From Nocardiopsis sp. CC223A (GTDB taxonomy: Bacteria > Actinomycetota > Actinomycetes > Streptosporangiales > Streptosporangiaceae): a stretch of DNA of 52,078 nt. Made by a program: the position numbers and the translations under genes. Position 1 is the first letter of the stretch, and each line of letters opens with the position of its first letter. This document shows positions 1 through 11,746 of the stretch, piece after piece. Below the pieces are notes generated by a model. That model did not search any database. It saw only the letters and a program-made list of their open reading frames with translations, and was not told the origin of the DNA. The stretch lies in NCBI RefSeq assembly GCF_030766825.1, contig NZ_JASFDV010000045.1, positions 1 to 52,078 on the forward strand, given 5' to 3'.

Positions 1-2
1 CG

Positions 3-3000
3 GTGGCGGCCCCCGTGCCCGCCGCCGCACCGCACACGGCCGTGCCGCACGCCGCCCCGCCGCCCCGCCCGGACGGCGAGATGCGCCGCCGCTCCGCCCA
101 GAACATCATCCTGGGCCTGGGCGGGCTGCTCATCGGCATCTCGGCGCTGGTGTTCGCGATCTGGACCTGGAGCGACATGGGCACCGGCACCCGGGCCCTG
201 GTGCTCGGGGCGACCACGCTCGCGTTCGCCCTGGTGGCCGTGCCGCTGTACCGCCGGGGCCTGCGGGCCACCGCCGAGACCTTCGGCGTGCTGGCCGCCG
301 CACTGCTGGGCATCGACGCTCTGGCGCTGTGGCTGCTCATGCCCGAACGCCTGCCCGAGGGTCCCGGCTACGCGGCCGGGGCGCTGGCGATCATCGCCGC
401 GCTGACGGCCCTCTACCCGCTGCTGGTGCCGCTGCGCGCGCCCCGGATCATCGCCGCCCTGGCCGCCCAGCCGGTACCGCTGCTGCTGCTCTTCGCACTG
501 CCGGTGGCCGACCCCCTCCCGTGGATCCTGCCGGTCCTGGCCGCCACCGGGCTGACCGACCTGGTGTCGGCCCGGGCGAGCGCGCCCCTGGGCGAATACG
601 CGCCGCGCAGGACCCTGACCGTGCTGTCGCTGATCCTCACCGTGATCACCTCCGCGACCTCCGCCCTCCTGGTCTTCGCCGTCGCGGAGTCGGACCTGCC
701 GGGCTGGTGGGGCCTGGCCCTGGCCCTGCTGCTGTCCGGAACGACCTGGCTGGTGCTGGCGCGCGACCGGGCCAACGGGTGGATCGCCTGCTTCCCCGCC
801 GTCGCCGCCCTGGTCCTGGTCCCGCTCGCCGCCGGTCCGGCGATCCTACCGGTGCGGCCCCGCCTCCCCGCCGGCGAACCGTGGAGCCCGGGCTCGGCGG
901 ACGTCCTCGCGACCGTGGTGCTGGGCGTGGACCGCCCCGGCACGGCCTGGCCGGAGAGCCTGCCCTACCTGGCGGCGATCGCGGTCGGCGCAGCGCTGGC
1001 CGCCGGGGTGACCGCGCTGCTGCGCCGCGACCTGCTGCCGACGGTGGCGATCCTGATGGCCCCGCCGGTGCTGCTGGCCCCGCCGCTGCTGCTGGGCCTG
1101 TCACATCCGGCCGCGGTCGCCTGGGCGCTCTGCCTGGGTGCGGTCCTGGTCCTGGGCACCGCGGCCGTTCCCACGCGCCCGTACGCCTGGGCGCCCGCCA
1201 CGGCCGGGGTGGCGACCCTGGTCACCGCCCTGCTGTGGTCCGCGGGACTGTTCTGGACCTTCATGGCCGCGCTGCCGTGCGTCGGCCTGGTCGGCCTGAT
1301 CGCGCTGCTGCTCCTGCGGTACCGGGTGCCCGGCTTCGGGGCGCCCGCCGCCCCCGTGCCCCCCGGGACGCCGGTCCCCGTACCGCCGGGCCGGGCCCTG
1401 TACGGGGCCGGGCTGGCCCTGTGGGCCGTGGGCCTGCCGGCCTGGTCCCTGTCGTGGGCCGCCGTGTCCCTCGGCTGGATGCCCGAGCAGGGCCGCTGGT
1501 GGACGGCGGCCGCGGTCCTGCTCAGCGGGGTGACCGCGCTGCTGCTGGGCCGTACGTCCCCGCGCCCGGCCGGGCCGGACGCACCCGACGCCCACACCGC
1601 GTTCACCGTGTTCGGCCTGCTGCTCCTGCCGCTGGCCCCGCTCCTGGTGGTCCCCGGCCGGGGCGTGTGGAGCGGCGGGGTCGCCACTCCGGTCTGGGGC
1701 ATGCCGGCGGAGGCGATGCTCGAACCCGCGGTCGCGGTCATGGGCGCGTCGATCGCGGGCGGCCCGGGCACGGCGGCCGGGGTACTGGTCGCCGGGGCGC
1801 TGGCCGTGGTCCTGGTCGGGGCCGCCGACCGCCGTTGGCTGCTGCCCGCCGCGGCGCTGGTGGCACCGCCCGCGCTGATGCCGCTGCCGGTGCTGCTGGG
1901 CGCCCCGTTCGTCGTCGCGGTCGTCTGGGCGGCCGCGGTGGGCGCGCTGCTCGCCCTGGGTGCGGCGCTGGTCCGCGACCGCCTGGCCTGGGTGCCGGGG
2001 GTGACCGGTCCGCTGACCCTGGCGGCGGCACTGCTGTGGTCGCTGCCCGAACAGCACACGACGCTGCTCGTGGTCCTGGTGGCGGCGGCCGCCGCCCTGG
2101 GCTGCGCACTGCTCTCCCGGCGTACGGAGGCCCCCCGCCACCCGGCGGAGGGCATGGCCCGTCGGCCCGGTCAGGTGCCCGGCCCGGTGACGGCCGCCGC
2201 GGGGCCGGTCCCGCGGCCCCCGGGTCCCAGGACCGGAACGGCCTTCGGGGTGGCCCTGGGCACCGGGCTCCCGGCCGCGCTCGCCTGGGCGCTGTGCCTG
2301 GCGGGCGCCGCCGCGGCGGAGACCGGTGTGGCGGCCTGGTGGCTGCTCGCGGCGGTCCCCGTCCTGTCGGGGGCCACGGCGCTGGTCCTGGGCGAGGGCA
2401 CTCAGGCGCGCCCGCTCACCGTGCTCGGTCTGCTGGCGGCCGGTGCGGCGCCGCTGGTGGCCGGTACGACGTCGGCCTTCGCCCTGGTGCCGGTCTCCTG
2501 GCGGCACGGGATGGCGACGGCCGGGGTGGACGCCCTGCTCGATCCCGCGTACGTGTTCCTGGGCCTGGGGGACCGGCCGGACCCGCTGATCGCCCTGGGC
2601 GTCGTGGCGGCCGGCGCGGCCGCGGTCGGCGCGACGTCCCTGACCTCGCGCCGGTGGACCGGGCACGCGGTCGCGCTGGTCGTCCCGCCCGCGCTGGTGC
2701 CGGTGGCGGTGCTGGTCGGCGCGCCCTTCGCGGTGGCGCTGACGGTGTCGGTCGCGGTCGGCTCCGGGCTGGCCCTGTGGTCGGCGTCGGCCCGGGACCG
2801 GGCCTTCTCCTGGCTGCCCGGGCTCACCGGCCTGCTGGTCCTGACCCAGGCGCTCGGCTGGGCGCTGGCCGAGCGGTACGCGACCATCGCCGTCCTGCTG
2901 GCCGTCGCGGTGCTGGGCTCGGTCGTGGCGGCGCTGGCCCGCACCGTCCCGCCCGCGGTGGCGGCGACGGCGGTGGCCACCGCGGCCACCGGCGGGTTCG

Positions 3001-3773
3001 CCTTCACGCTCACCCTGGCCCTGAACGCGCCGCCGGAGTACGCGGCGCTGGCGCCCATCGCCCTGGTGGCGGGGGTGGCCGCGGTCGCGCCGCGGATGCG
3101 CTCACCGCTGGTGGAGGCCGCCGAGACCCCGGCCGCGCTGTGGGCGGTGGTGTCCGTGGCGGTCGCCGTGGTCCACGGCGCGCACGGCGGGATCGTCGCC
3201 CTGGTGCTGGCGGTCGTCGGCGTGATCGCCCTGGCCACGGCGCTCCGGCCGGAGCGCCGCTGGGCCGCGGCGGTCGGCGCGCTGCTCATGCTCTCCGCCC
3301 TGTGGACCGCGCTGGCCGCGTGGAACGTGACCACCCCCGAGGCCTACACCGTGCTCCCGGCCCTGGCCGCCCTGGCCATCGGCTGGGAGTGGGCCCGCAA
3401 GGCGGAGCGGACGCCGTCGAGCTGGGCGTCCCTGTCCGGCGGCCTGTGCCTGCTGCTGCTGCCGAGCCTGGGCACGGTGCTGGCCGGCGAGGACACGCTG
3501 TGGCGGGTGCCCGTGCTGCTCGTCGCCGCACTGGCGGCGGTCCTGTGGGGCCTGCGCGGGCGCAGCCAGGCGGCGCTGGTCATCGGCGGCCTGGCCCTGC
3601 TGTGCACGGCGCTGCGGGCGTTCGGCCCGCCACTGTGGGACCTGACCCGGCTGCTGCCCAACTGGGTGCCGTTCGCCGTGGTCGGCGCGCTGCTGCTGCT
3701 GATCGGCGCCCGGTACGAGGCCAACCTGGAGCGGGTGCGCAGGTTCGGGCATTTCATCGGAGGCATGCGCTGA
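3..3773 (+). CDS. Giant multi-spanning membrane protein, SCO7613-type (5' end outside window)
   Basis: This is a long hydrophobic protein (at least 1256 residues) with well over twenty predicted membrane segments. The frame is open to the window edge and begins in an Ala/Pro-rich stretch, so the GTG at base 3 is probably not the true start and a cytoplasmic N-terminal part is likely missing. The C-terminal end (about residues 1130-1256) resembles the large actinobacterial membrane proteins annotated 'SCO7613 C-terminal domain-containing'; their function is unknown to me. Three related modules recur at about residues 244-440, 506-705 and 789-980. Each starts with an LSG-T-LVLG-like motif and contains a PP-L-P--LLG-PF-VA block followed by a W-PG-TG block. 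This looks like internal duplication. It converges on phoH across a strong hairpin. Confidence is high that it is coding and low for any role. Confidence 0.85.
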   Translation: MAAPVPAAAPHTAVPHAAPPPRPDGEMRRRSAQNIILGLGGLLIGISALVFAIWTWSDMGTGTRALVLGATTLAFALVAVPLYRRGLRATAETFGVLAAALLGIDALALWLLMPERLPEGPGYAAGALAIIAALTALYPLLVPLRAPRIIAALAAQPVPLLLLFALPVADPLPWILPVLAATGLTDLVSARASAPLGEYAPRRTLTVLSLILTVITSATSALLVFAVAESDLPGWWGLALALLLSGTTWLVLARDRANGWIACFPAVAALVLVPLAAGPAILPVRPRLPAGEPWSPGSADVLATVVLGVDRPGTAWPESLPYLAAIAVGAALAAGVTALLRRDLLPTVAILMAPPVLLAPPLLLGLSHPAAVAWALCLGAVLVLGTAAVPTRPYAWAPATAGVATLVTALLWSAGLFWTFMAALPCVGLVGLIALLLLRYRVPGFGAPAAPVPPGTPVPVPPGRALYGAGLALWAVGLPAWSLSWAAVSLGWMPEQGRWWTAAAVLLSGVTALLLGRTSPRPAGPDAPDAHTAFTVFGLLLLPLAPLLVVPGRGVWSGGVATPVWGMPAEAMLEPAVAVMGASIAGGPGTAAGVLVAGALAVVLVGAADRRWLLPAAALVAPPALMPLPVLLGAPFVVAVVWAAAVGALLALGAALVRDRLAWVPGVTGPLTLAAALLWSLPEQHTTLLVVLVAAAAALGCALLSRRTEAPRHPAEGMARRPGQVPGPVTAAAGPVPRPPGPRTGTAFGVALGTGLPAALAWALCLAGAAAAETGVAAWWLLAAVPVLSGATALVLGEGTQARPLTVLGLLAAGAAPLVAGTTSAFALVPVSWRHGMATAGVDALLDPAYVFLGLGDRPDPLIALGVVAAGAAAVGATSLTSRRWTGHAVALVVPPALVPVAVLVGAPFAVALTVSVAVGSGLALWSASARDRAFSWLPGLTGLLVLTQALGWALAERYATIAVLLAVAVLGSVVAALARTVPPAVAATAVATAATGGFAFTLTLALNAPPEYAALAPIALVAGVAAVAPRMRSPLVEAAETPAALWAVVSVAVAVVHGAHGGIVALVLAVVGVIALATALRPERRWAAAVGALLMLSALWTALAAWNVTTPEAYTVLPALAALAIGWEWARKAERTPSSWASLSGGLCLLLLPSLGTVLAGEDTLWRVPVLLVAALAAVLWGLRGRSQAALVIGGLALLCTALRAFGPPLWDLTRLLPNWVPFAVVGALLLLIGARYEANLERVRRFGHFIGGMR

Positions 3774-3811
3774 TCGGGGGCATGAGCTGATCGCAGGACC
3801 CCACCGAACGC

Positions 3812-3845
3812 GGGCGGCCCGCTCCCGACCGGGAGCGGGCCGCCC
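3812..3845. terminator. Bidirectional hairpin terminator
   Basis: A perfect 15-bp inverted repeat with a GACC tetraloop has arms at 3812-3826 and 3831-3845. It lies between the convergent stops of the membrane protein and phoH. There is no U-tract, as is common in GC-rich actinobacteria. Confidence 0.8.
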
Positions 3846-3856
3846 TTCGCCCTGCG

Positions 3857-5203
3857 TCAGTTCTCCAGCATCTCCGTGACCAGCGCCGCGATCGGGGAGC
3901 GCTCCGACCGGGTCAGCGTGATGTGCGCGAACAGCGGGTGCCCCTTGAGCTTCTCGATCACCGCGACGACACCGTCGTGGCGGCCGACCCGCAGGTTGTC
4001 GCGCTGGGCGATGTCGTGCGTGAGGACCACCCGCGAGTTCTCCCCCAGCCGCGACAGCACGGTGAGCAGGACCCCCCGCTCCAGCGACTGCGCCTCGTCC
4101 ACGATGACGAACGCGTCGTGCAGCGACCGGCCCCGGATGTGGGTGAGCGGCAGGACCTCCAGCATCCCCCGGTCCACGACCTCTTCGATGACGTCCTCGC
4201 TGGTGACCGCGGACAGGGTGTCGTGCACCGCCTGCCCCCACGGGGTCATCTTGTCGTTCTCCGTGCCCGGCAGGTAGCCCAGTTCCTGGCCGCCGACCGC
4301 GTACAGCGGGCGGAACACCATCACCTTGCGGTGCTGGCGGCGCTCCAGGACCGCCTCCAGCCCGGCGCACAGCGCCAGCGCCGACTTGCCCGTGCCGGCC
4401 CGGCCGCCCAGGGAGACGATGCCCACCTCGGGGTCGGTGAGCAGGTCCAGGGCGATGCGCTGCTCGGCGCTGCGGCCGTGCAGGCCGAACACGTCGCGGT
4501 CGCCGCGCACCAGGCGCACCGACTTGTCCGGGCGGACCCGCCCCAGCGCCTTGCCGCGTTCGGAGACCAGTACCAGCCCGGTGTGGCAGGGGAGTTCGCG
4601 GGCCGGCTCGATGTCGGTGGCACCGTGCTCGAACAGCTCCGACACCTGGTGGGCGGCCACGTCCAGTTCGGCCATGCCCGTCCACCCGTGCTCGATCGCC
4701 AGCTCGGCCCGGTACTCGTCGGCCGCCAGGCCGATCGAGGAGGCCTTGATCCGCATCGGCAGGTCCTTGCTCACCAGCACGACCTCACCGCCCTCCTCCT
4801 GGAGGTTGCGCGCGACGGTCAGGATCCGGGTGTCGTTGTCGCCCAGCCGGAAACCGGCCGGGAGGATCTCCGGATCGCTGTGGTTGAGCTCGACGCGCAC
4901 ACTGCCGCCCTGGTCGTTCACCGGGACCGGGACGTCCAGTCGGCCGTTGGTGATCCGCAGGTCGTCCAGGAAGCGCAGCGCGTTGCGGGCGAAGTACCCG
5001 AGTTCCGGGTGGTGCCGCTTGCTCTCCAGCTCGGTGATCACCACCACGGGGATGACCACCTCGTGCTCGGCGAACCGGGTCAGGGCCAACGGGTCGGCGA
5101 GCAGGACACTGGTGTCGAGCACGTAGACGCGCCGTTCCGCTCCCGCCTCCGCAGAGGTGCTGGGGGGCTGGGTGTCACGGCGATCGGTCGAGGAACTAGC
5201 CAC
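3857..5203 (-). CDS. phoH: PhoH-family protein: PIN nuclease domain plus PhoH ATPase
   Basis: The N-terminal PIN-like domain (about residues 25-165) starts with [13 protein letters not shown], where Asp30 is the first acidic site residue. The C-terminal PhoH P-loop ATPase has Walker A GRAGTGKS at 267-274 and Walker B FVIVDEAQ at about 365-372. At 448 aa it has the usual length of PIN-PhoH fusions such as mycobacterial PhoH2, which are reported to act as RNA helicase/RNase enzymes. The GTG start at 5203 is preceded by AAGGGGAG at a good distance. It lies downstream of the cis-prenyltransferase gene on the same strand, with a hairpin between them. The family assignment is firm; the cellular RNA substrate is unknown. 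Confidence 0.93.
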   Translation of the reverse strand: MASSSTDRRDTQPPSTSAEAGAERRVYVLDTSVLLADPLALTRFAEHEVVIPVVVITELESKRHHPELGYFARNALRFLDDLRITNGRLDVPVPVNDQGGSVRVELNHSDPEILPAGFRLGDNDTRILTVARNLQEEGGEVVLVSKDLPMRIKASSIGLAADEYRAELAIEHGWTGMAELDVAAHQVSELFEHGATDIEPARELPCHTGLVLVSERGKALGRVRPDKSVRLVRGDRDVFGLHGRSAEQRIALDLLTDPEVGIVSLGGRAGTGKSALALCAGLEAVLERRQHRKVMVFRPLYAVGGQELGYLPGTENDKMTPWGQAVHDTLSAVTSEDVIEEVVDRGMLEVLPLTHIRGRSLHDAFVIVDEAQSLERGVLLTVLSRLGENSRVVLTHDIAQRDNLRVGRHDGVVAVIEKLKGHPLFAHITLTRSERSPIAALVTEMLEN

Positions 5204-5258
5204 TCGTTCTCCCCTTGGGCGCCGCGTGGGCGCCCCACTGTCACGGGATCATGGAGGA

Positions 5259-5289
5259 CCGGGACCAGGCCCCACAGGGCCGGGTCCGG
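5259..5289 (-). terminator. Hairpin between cis-prenyltransferase gene and phoH
   Basis: A long imperfect hairpin (5-bp GGCCC/GGGCC stem closing a CACA loop, continued by ACC/GGT and outer pairs) lies between the two genes. On the minus strand it follows the prenyltransferase gene and sits about 55 nt upstream of the phoH start. It could end the first transcript or attenuate phoH. A second, weaker 7-bp inverted repeat lies at 5348-5368. Confidence 0.45.
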
Positions 5290-5470
5290 CCCTCCTCGTT
5301 GACTTTCCGCGGTGGCGGAGGGGATCAATGAGCCGGGGCCTCCCGAACGGGTGGACGAACGCCACCCGCTTCTTTCGAAGCTACGCGTCCGCGAACCCGT
5401 TTTCCAGTCCGTTCCCGCCCTGCGGGGTGAACACCGCGTTAAGGGGTGACGCCGTGGCGGGAGCGAGGGT

Positions 5471-6232
5471 TCAGGAACCGTAGCGACGATTGCGCGCGCC
5501 GTAAGAGCGCAAAGCGCGCAGGAAGTCCACCCTGCGGAACGCGGGCCAGAAGACCTCGCAGAAGTAGAACTCCGAGTGCACGCTCTGCCACAGCATGAAG
5601 CCGGACAGGCGCTGCTCCCCGGACGTGCGGATGAGCAGGTCCGGATCGGGCTGGCCGCGCGTGTAGAGGTGCCGGGCGATATCGGCGATGTCCAGGCGCT
5701 CCGCGAGCTCCTGGATACCGGTGCCCTTGGCCGCCTCCTCGTGGAGGAGCGACCGAACCGCGTCGGCGATCTCACGTCTACCTCCATACCCGACGGCGAC
5801 GTTGACAACCAGACCCGGGTTGCCGGATGTGGCCTCCTCCGCCTCCTTCAGGGCACGGGCGGTGGACGAGGGGAGCACGTCCAGGGCCCCGACCGGCCGG
5901 GTGTTCCACCCCTCCTCGCGCAGCCGGGCGATGGTCTCCTCGATGATCTGCACGAGGGCGCCGAGCTCGGCCTCGTCGCGCGAGAGGTTGTCGGTGGACA
6001 GCATCCAGAGTGTGACGACCTGCACGCCGATCTCGTCGCACCACCGGAGCAGCTCGAAGATCTTGTCCGCTCCGGCCCGGTGACCCTCCGCGGCGTCCGA
6101 CAGGCCGCTGTCCTTCGCCCACCGGCGATTGCCGTCCATGGCGACACCGACATGGCGGGGAATCTGCCGACCCTGCAATCGGCGCTCCAGACGCTTCTCG
6201 TAGAGCCAGTACAAGGGGTCGCGAAGCCCCAT
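5471..6232 (-). CDS. uppS: cis-prenyl diphosphate synthase (UppS/short-chain Z-FPP synthase family)
   Basis: Condenses isopentenyl diphosphate with an allylic diphosphate to make cis-polyprenyl diphosphates for cell-wall lipid carriers. The catalytic motif HVGVAMDGNRRWAK gives Asp33. The conserved FFLLRW-like region, LSTDNLSR, NVAVGYGGRREI and the C-terminal RTSGEQRLSGFMLWQ and SEFYF motifs are all present in 253 aa. Its place beside the YyaL-type protein, mca and phoH matches mycobacterial Rv1086, a short-chain (Z,E-farnesyl) enzyme, rather than the long-chain Rv2361c. Product length cannot be read from sequence alone. The ATG at 6232 precedes a basic, amphipathic N-terminus. Confidence 0.93.
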   Translation of the reverse strand: MGLRDPLYWLYEKRLERRLQGRQIPRHVGVAMDGNRRWAKDSGLSDAAEGHRAGADKIFELLRWCDEIGVQVVTLWMLSTDNLSRDEAELGALVQIIEETIARLREEGWNTRPVGALDVLPSSTARALKEAEEATSGNPGLVVNVAVGYGGRREIADAVRSLLHEEAAKGTGIQELAERLDIADIARHLYTRGQPDPDLLIRTSGEQRLSGFMLWQSVHSEFYFCEVFWPAFRRVDFLRALRSYGARNRRYGS

Positions 6233-6327
6233 GGGCGAAAACCTCTCAGAGCTGGATCAAGAACAGCACTCTCCTGTGCCAGGAGGTGCCGACGGGGATA
6301 CCGTCCAGGGTAGTTCGCCGTGAGAGG

Positions 6328-6939
6328 TCACGTTACGGCCAGGGACTTGCGCACGTGCTTGCGCCCCTGGTGGATGCGGGACTTCACGGTGCCCAGGGCG
6401 AGGTTGAGCTCCGAGGCGATCTCGTTGTAGTCCATCTGGCACAGGTCGCGCAGGACCAGGGGCGCCACCAGGTTCGGCCGGTCCTTCTCCAGCTGGTCGA
6501 GGGCCTCCAGCAGGTCGATCCGGGAACCGGCGATCACACTGGTGGTGCGCGGGTCGCGCTGGTGGGGCATGCGCTCGGCCTCGGTCGGGTACTCGGCGGA
6601 GCGGCGCTTCATGGAGCGGTAGGTCTGGCGGGCCGAGTTGGACACGACGGTGTACAGCCACGTCGTGAACAGGGAGTCGCCCTTGAAGCTGTCGATCTTG
6701 CGGGCCACCCGGAGCAGGGCGTCCTGGCACGCCTCCTCGGCGTCCTGCCGGTAGGGCAGGAAGCGTGCGCACCGGCGCAGCACCTCGGGCTGGATCCGCC
6801 GGAGCAGTTCGTCCAGGGCGACGGCGTCGCCGTCCCTGGACCGGCGGGCGAGCTCCTCCAACTCCTCGTCGACGTTGCTCGCCACCCGCCGTCGGGGCGC
6901 GGGGGTCTCCTCGTGCTCGTTGTTGTCACTACTGCGCAT
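6328..6939 (-). CDS. ECF-type RNA polymerase sigma factor
   Basis: This 203-aa sigma-70 family protein has region 2 at about residues 35-105 (core-binding DAEEACQDALLRVARKIDSF, then -10 recognition FTTWLYTVVSNSARQTYR). Region 4 is at about 140-195, with an HTH reading CQMDYNEIASELNLALGTVKSRIHQGRKHVRK. The roughly 30 N-terminal residues are charged and likely disordered. It is divergent from a Ser/Thr kinase gene and upstream of the prenyltransferase gene with a 95-bp gap. No anti-sigma factor is encoded next to it; the divergent kinase is a possible functional partner, which is inference from position only. Confidence 0.92.
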   Translation of the reverse strand: MRSSDNNEHEETPAPRRRVASNVDEELEELARRSRDGDAVALDELLRRIQPEVLRRCARFLPYRQDAEEACQDALLRVARKIDSFKGDSLFTTWLYTVVSNSARQTYRSMKRRSAEYPTEAERMPHQRDPRTTSVIAGSRIDLLEALDQLEKDRPNLVAPLVLRDLCQMDYNEIASELNLALGTVKSRIHQGRKHVRKSLAVT

Positions 6940-7294
6940 GGCTGGTCTCTCCCTGACTGACGGCAGACGTCCGGCCGTCCGCTATTCGGCGCCGTGGGTC
7001 CGCGATTCGCGGGTCACACGCCAATAGGACGTCCACGGGCCCCCATCGGCTCCGCCTCGTTCCACCCTCCCGGTTCTCCGTCGCACGGAGCACCACGGTC
7101 AACGCGAGTTCACATTTCACACGGCCATTCCCATGGCTCGGGGCGCCCGTGAGGGGTTCCCACCAGTTTCCATCCCCCGGCGGGGTCGGCGCTACCCGGA
7201 GAGGGGATCATATCCGCAAGAGTCAACGCGAAGGTGTAGATGGTGTATTAGTGGGCAACGACCGCGTATTCACCCCTGACGGACCGAGGCGGAA
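6940..7294. promoter_or_regulatory. Divergent sigma/kinase intergenic region
   Basis: These 355 bp separate the sigma factor and kinase genes and contain no convincing ORF. An AT-richer stretch at about 7205-7255 includes TGTATTAGT, a possible extended -10 for the kinase. I see no clear operator palindrome. Confidence 0.4.
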
Positions 7295-8662
7295 ATGAGC
7301 CAACCCGAGGCCTTCGGCCGCTACCGCGTCATCAGACGCCTGGGGTCGGGCTCCTTCGCCACGGTCTGGCTGGCCCAGGACGATCTGCTGAACTATCCGG
7401 TGGCCATCAAGGTACTCGCCGAGAACTGGGCGCACCAGATGGACATCCAGCACCGGTTCCTGGAGGAGGCGCGCATCCTGCGCCAGACCGACTCCACGTG
7501 GCTGGTCGCGGTCCACGACGTGGACGTCCTCCCCGACGGCCGCCCGTACATGGTCATGACCTACGCCGACCAGGGCAGCGTCGCGGACCTCATCCGCCGC
7601 GGGCCGCTGCCGCTGGACGAGGCGCTGCGGCTGCTGACCGAGATCGGCCAGGGCATCACCGTGCTGCACAACCACGGCACCATCCACCGGGACATCAAGC
7701 CGTCCAACGTGCTGCTCCAGTCCTCCCCGGTGGGCCAGCGGGTGCTCGTCGCCGACCTGGGTTTCGCCAAGGCCATCGACGAGGCGTCGGGGTTCACCGC
7801 CGCGGCCGGGACCCCCGGGTACATGTCGCCGGAGCAGAGCATCCCCGGCGGCGACCTGGACGTGCGCTCGGACGTGTACTCGCTGGGCGCCGTCGCCTAC
7901 GAGCTGATCACCGGAAAGCCGCCCTCGCGCCCTCCGGTGCGCGTCCCCCCTGGCCGTATCCGGCCAGGGCTGCCGCGGGAGCTGGACGAGCTCATCCTGT
8001 CGGCGCTCTCCGTCGACCGGGAGAGCCGCCCGGGCGACGCCAAGACCTTCACCGACCGGGTCCGCGCCATCCGTATGGCGCCCGACCTGCCCCGGGGCGT
8101 CCCGTGGTGGCAGCGGTACCGGATGCCGTGGCGCCGGGCCGCCGCCCTGGTGGCCGCGTCCGCGGTGGGGGCGGGCGTGCTCACCGTGTCCGGCGGGGCA
8201 CCGGGGCTGTCGCTGACCACGGTGCGCCACGCCGGTCAGGACATCCGCATGGGCGTGCCCTCGGTGTGGGCCCGGGAGTTCCACACCGACCTGGAGGCGC
8301 GGCCCGCCGCGGCCGACGCCGGGGCCGGTCCGGGCCTGCTGGTGGCCACCGACGCCGACGGCTGGCACTCCACCGAGACCCCGTCCTACGGGGTGTACGC
8401 CACCGTGATGTCCGGGGCCGGGGACCTGTCGCGGGTCGCCGAGCACGACCCCTGCCCGGGGGACCCCGCGAGCCGCGAGGTCCGCACCGGGGGCTGGGAG
8501 GGCACGGTGTGGGACTGGCCCGAGTGCAACGGCAACGGGGCCTTCACCAGCGCCGCCGTGCACCGGCCGGGGGAGCCCGCCACGGTGTACCTGGAGATCC
8601 GCCAGCCGGACTACCGGCCCGACCTGGTGAACGAGATCATCGACAACACGGTCCTCGGCTAG
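7295..8662 (+). CDS. Membrane-anchored Ser/Thr protein kinase (Hanks type)
   Basis: The kinase domain spans residues 9-262: glycine loop GSGSFATV (17-24), ATP-binding Lys39 in VAIKV, catalytic HRDIKPSN with Asp133, the Mg-binding loop DLG at 154-156 in place of the usual DFG, and GTPGYMSPEQ in the activation segment. One membrane segment (about 281-300) follows a WWQRYRMPWRR stop-transfer stretch. A 150-residue extracellular part has Cys residues near CPGDP and WPECNG that could form a disulfide. There are no PASTA repeats, so it is not a PknB-type wall sensor. It is divergent from the sigma factor gene. ATG at 7295 is the natural start just before the domain. Assignment is firm; the external ligand is unknown. 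Confidence 0.93.
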   Translation: MSQPEAFGRYRVIRRLGSGSFATVWLAQDDLLNYPVAIKVLAENWAHQMDIQHRFLEEARILRQTDSTWLVAVHDVDVLPDGRPYMVMTYADQGSVADLIRRGPLPLDEALRLLTEIGQGITVLHNHGTIHRDIKPSNVLLQSSPVGQRVLVADLGFAKAIDEASGFTAAAGTPGYMSPEQSIPGGDLDVRSDVYSLGAVAYELITGKPPSRPPVRVPPGRIRPGLPRELDELILSALSVDRESRPGDAKTFTDRVRAIRMAPDLPRGVPWWQRYRMPWRRAAALVAASAVGAGVLTVSGGAPGLSLTTVRHAGQDIRMGVPSVWAREFHTDLEARPAAADAGAGPGLLVATDADGWHSTETPSYGVYATVMSGAGDLSRVAEHDPCPGDPASREVRTGGWEGTVWDWPECNGNGAFTSAAVHRPGEPATVYLEIRQPDYRPDLVNEIIDNTVLG

Positions 8663-8667
8663 CCCGC

Positions 8668-8905
8668 GTACGGCGGATGTTTTCGGGCGGCCCGGCGCTC
8701 GCACCGATGGCCGGGAGCGGCCGCGGGGAGAACTCTCGCAAGACGACCGGCGCAGGCGCCCCTACCGTGCATCGCACCGCGGTCCCGGCGGTTTCGCACA
8801 GTGGGGCCCGCCCGGGTTCGGCCGTCCGAGCACAGGCGGCGCAGCGAGAGGCGGCCCCGCGGCTCCGTGGCGGCACCGCGCCGAAGGCGTCCGTCGCGGG
8901 CGGCC
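8668..8905 (+). mobile_element. MITE-like family 1 element, copy A (one end degraded)
   Basis: The segment begins six bases after the kinase stop with the inverted-repeat end GTACGGCGGATGTTTTCGGG (8668-8687). It then aligns closely, at about 80-85% by eye, with the reverse complement of copy B at 11747-11970. Shared landmarks are a GGGAGCGGCCGCGGGG block, CTCNCAAGACGAC, CCCGGGTTCGG and GCGCCGAAGGCGTCCG. Copy A carries an extra stretch of about 66 bp in the middle and loses similarity after about 8897, so its second end is missing. No coding frame is conserved between copies. Confidence 0.75.
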
Positions 8906-8957
8906 TACGGCCACGGTCCCCCCGCTTGCGGAAGGGCCTCCGGCCCGCCCCCTCGCC

Positions 8958-10994
<2,037 letters not shown>

Positions 10995-11028
10995 GCCCCC
11001 ACTCTGCCACCCGGGGCCGCCCGGCGCG

Positions 11029-11727
11029 TTACCTGCGGGTGCGGGTGCGGGTGACGTCGACCGGGTCGAAGCGCTCCCAGGTCTCGGCGATGGCCAGCGT
11101 GGGCTCCAGCCCCGCGGCGACGTGCGCGCGGTACAGCGCGGCCGCCCCCTCGCCGTCCCCGCGTTCGATCAGCTCCAGCAGCCGGACGTGCTCCGCGCGC
11201 TGCTCACGGGTGTCGCGGTGCCGGGTGAGGTGGAACAGCCACTGCACGCGGGCGTCCAGCGGCGCCATCATCTCCTGGAGCAGGGGGTTGCCGCAGGCGC
11301 CCAGCACGGCGCGGTGGAACCCGGCGTTGGCGGCCGCGGTGGCGGAGTCGTCCCCCGCGTCCAGGGCGCGGGCCGCCTCGTCCAGGCGGCGCCGCATCAG
11401 GCGCAGGTCGTCCTCGCTCCGCTTGGCGGCGGCCAGCCGAGCGGCCAGCGGTTCCAGCTCCTCGCGCACCTCGAAGAGGTGCACGATGTCCTCGCGCGAC
11501 CAGCCGGCCACCATGGCGCCCTGGCGCGGGACCAGGACGATCAGCCCCTCGGCCTCCAGCAGCCGCAGGGCCTCGCGCAGGGGCACCCGGGAGACGCCCA
11601 GCTCGGCGGCCGTCTCGCGTTCGGTGATGCGGTGGCCCGGCGGCAGGCGCAGGCCCATGATCCGCGACTTGAGCTCGGCGTAGGCCCGGTCGCGCAGCGA
11701 CGGGGGCGGTGGGGGCGCGGGCGGCAT
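11029..11727 (-). CDS. GntR-family transcriptional regulator, FadR/FCD subfamily
   Basis: A winged-helix GntR N-terminus ([54 protein letters not shown]) is followed by an all-helical FCD effector domain ([15 protein letters not shown] ... [13 protein letters not shown]). Such proteins typically bind carboxylate metabolites. I place the start at ATG 11727, which has GGATGGGG just upstream; ATG 11736 is also possible. The longer in-frame start at 11760 lies inside MITE copy B, so the repeat element ends at the gene's 5' edge and may carry its promoter. It probably forms a unit with the YyaL-type gene downstream. The regulon is unknown. Confidence 0.88.
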   Translation of the reverse strand: MPPAPPPPPSLRDRAYAELKSRIMGLRLPPGHRITERETAAELGVSRVPLREALRLLEAEGLIVLVPRQGAMVAGWSREDIVHLFEVREELEPLAARLAAAKRSEDDLRLMRRRLDEAARALDAGDDSATAAANAGFHRAVLGACGNPLLQEMMAPLDARVQWLFHLTRHRDTREQRAEHVRLLELIERGDGEGAAALYRAHVAAGLEPTLAIAETWERFDPVDVTRTRTRR

Positions 11728-11746
11728 GGACCCCATCCTAGGCCGC

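Noticed and set aside
8668..8957. A gene downstream of the kinase, or an extended frame through 9348
   Set aside because: The sequence is a repeat element also found at 11747 and 39373, with no shared reading frame.
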